Shown in pieces: positions 4,551 through 5,619 of a stretch of DNA of 5,619 bases. How positions within the stretch are numbered: the first letter of the stretch is position 1; every line of letters starts with the position of its first letter. The notes under the pieces were generated by a model that worked only from the letters and a program-made list of their open reading frames with translations, was not told the origin of the DNA and searched no databases. Location of the stretch: contig VBLN01000128.1 in the NCBI GenBank assembly GCA_005878685.1, forward strand, positions 1 through 5,619. The letters run 5' to 3'. The DNA comes from Deltaproteobacteria bacterium (GTDB taxonomy: Bacteria; Desulfobacterota; Binatia; UBA9968). Made by a program: the position numbers and the translations under genes.

Positions 4551-5619
4551 GATAATCGCGCAGATAGCGCGCCGTGTAGGACTGTTTGCCGTCTTTGACG
4601 ACATCGAGTGGTAGCCCGGAAGCGACCAGATAGCCTCCCTCCTCCCCCCCTTCAGGACCCAGGTCTATCAAGTAGTCAGCTTCCTTAATGATGTCCAGAT
4701 TATGTTCGATGGTGATCACCGTATTGCCCATCTCCGCGAGGCGGTGCAGGATCTGGATCAGCTTCTCGACGTCGGCGAAGTGCAGGCCCGTGGTCGGTTC
4801 ATCCAAAACGTAAAGAGTCTTTCCGCGTGACTCCTTGCCGAGCTCGTAGGCGAGCTTGATCCTCTGAGCCTCTCCGCCGGAGAGCGTGTTACTCGCCTGA
4901 CCGAGAGTAATGTAGCCCATGCCAATATCGTTGAGGATCCGCAACGGCCGCATGATTTTCGGATAGGCATGGAAAAACTCTACGGCCTCTTCCACAGTCA
5001 TGCGGAGCACATCGGAGATATTTTTATTGCTGTAGCGAATGCTACGCGTCTCCTCATTGAACCGCTCGCCGCCACAGGCGTCGCAATCGACAAAGACGTC
5101 CGGCAGGAAACTCATCTCTTTTCGGATCTTTCCCTGTCCGGCGCACTGCTCACATCTTCCGCCACTGACGTTGAAGGAAAACCTAGTCGGGGCGTAGCCG
5201 CGCAAACGCGCTTCCGGGGTGAGTGAAAACAGCCGGCGGATCTCGTCCAGAAAGCCCACGTAAGAGGCCGGAATGGACCGCGGGGTCTTTCCGATCGGAC
5301 TCTGATCCACCTCTACCACCCGCTCGATCTGATTCCAGCCGATGATATCCTTATGTTCTCCCGGGCGACCGGAGAACTGCCCCAACTTCATCTTGAGCCC
5401 TTTGTAGAGAACTTCTTTGATCAGCGTGCTCTTTCCCGATCCGGAGACGCCCGTCACGCAACTCCACGCGCCCAAAGGGAAGCGGACGTCGATATTCTTA
5501 AGATTGTTCGCCCTGGCTCCACGAATGACCAGCCACGAAGAGCCGGCGAATAAGCGCTGCGCCCAGGTTCTTTTTCTAATGCTCTTGAGAAAAGCTCCTG
5601 TGAGCGAGATAGGATTGGC
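4501..5619 (-). CDS. uvrA: UvrA, excinuclease ABC subunit A, C-terminal part
   Basis: An open frame of 372 codons runs off the right edge; full UvrA is about 940 residues, so this is the second ATPase half. The protein is the damage-recognising dimer of nucleotide excision repair, working with UvrB and UvrC. Numbering from the visible end: [20 protein letters not shown] opens the domain, followed by Walker [10 protein letters not shown] (57-65), the zinc finger with Cys156/Cys159 and Cys179/Cys182 (CX2C-X19-CX2C), [19 protein letters not shown] with signature LSGGE (246-250), Walker [14 protein letters not shown] (269-281) and the switch His306 (ITIEHNLD). All key motifs are intact. After YLRDYLN comes a short tail, [14 protein letters not shown], whose last codons and stop (4501-4503) lie in sequence that also reads as VOC coding on the other strand. 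The end may therefore have been reshaped by the rearrangement. TTG 5473-5475 is internal, not a start. Confidence 0.97.
   Translation of the reverse strand, partial: ANPISLTGAFLKSIRKRTWAQRLFAGSSWLVIRGARANNLKNIDVRFPLGAWSCVTGVSGSGKSTLIKEVLYKGLKMKLGQFSGRPGEHKDIIGWNQIERVVEVDQSPIGKTPRSIPASYVGFLDEIRRLFSLTPEARLRGYAPTRFSFNVSGGRCEQCAGQGKIRKEMSFLPDVFVDCDACGGERFNEETRSIRYSNKNISDVLRMTVEEAVEFFHAYPKIMRPLRILNDIGMGYITLGQASNTLSGGEAQRIKLAYELGKESRGKTLYVLDEPTTGLHFADVEKLIQILHRLAEMGNTVITIEHNLDIIKEADYLIDLGPEGGEEGGYLVASGLPLDVVKDGKQSYTARYLRDYLNGSSNRAAQEQIAQR

Noticed and set aside
4203..4604. 133-residue minus-strand open frame across the GST/VOC/uvrA junction
   Set aside because: It is antisense to clear GST and VOC coding sequence, out of frame with uvrA, and has no recognisable domain.

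Overview
The window reads as ordinary bacterial chromosome: dense, short intergenic gaps, moderate GC (mid-50s percent by eye), Shine-Dalgarno sites before most genes. No transposase, integrase, tRNA, rRNA or CRISPR array is visible. The gene mix (truncated globin, SnoaL-like protein, PEP-mutase-like protein, MOSC protein, ArsR-SRPBCC-DUF899 cluster, uvrA) is common in soil or sediment bacteria. I cannot assign a phylum from the sequence alone.

Left part (1-2030, all plus strand): the last 36 codons of a group 1 truncated haemoglobin, a SnoaL-like/NTF2-fold protein starting 10 bp later, a 125-bp gap, then a tight pair made of an isocitrate lyase/PEP mutase superfamily protein and a MOSC-domain protein 4 bp apart.

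Middle (2078-4550, plus strand): an apparent five-gene operon. It opens with a strong sigma70-type promoter whose -10 box and predicted start site lie inside a near-perfect 24-bp palindrome that also contains the ATG of an ArsR-family regulator. This points to tight autoregulation and a leaderless transcript. The regulator is followed by an SRPBCC/AHSA1-like protein broken by a one-base frameshift, a DUF899 thioredoxin-like protein with a CxxC pair, a glutathione S-transferase, and the first 44 or so codons of a VOC/glyoxalase-family protein. The gene set suggests an inducible response to a reactive or electrophilic small molecule, but no substrate can be read from the sequence.

Right part (4501-5619, minus strand): the C-terminal 372 residues of UvrA, running off the right edge. 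Its stop codon lies inside the truncated VOC gene, so the two genes converge and overlap by 50 bp. The VOC homology stops at about 4511, which marks a rearrangement breakpoint or an assembly join. The frameshift and the truncation suggest the operon's first structural gene and its distal end are decaying, unless either is a sequence artefact.
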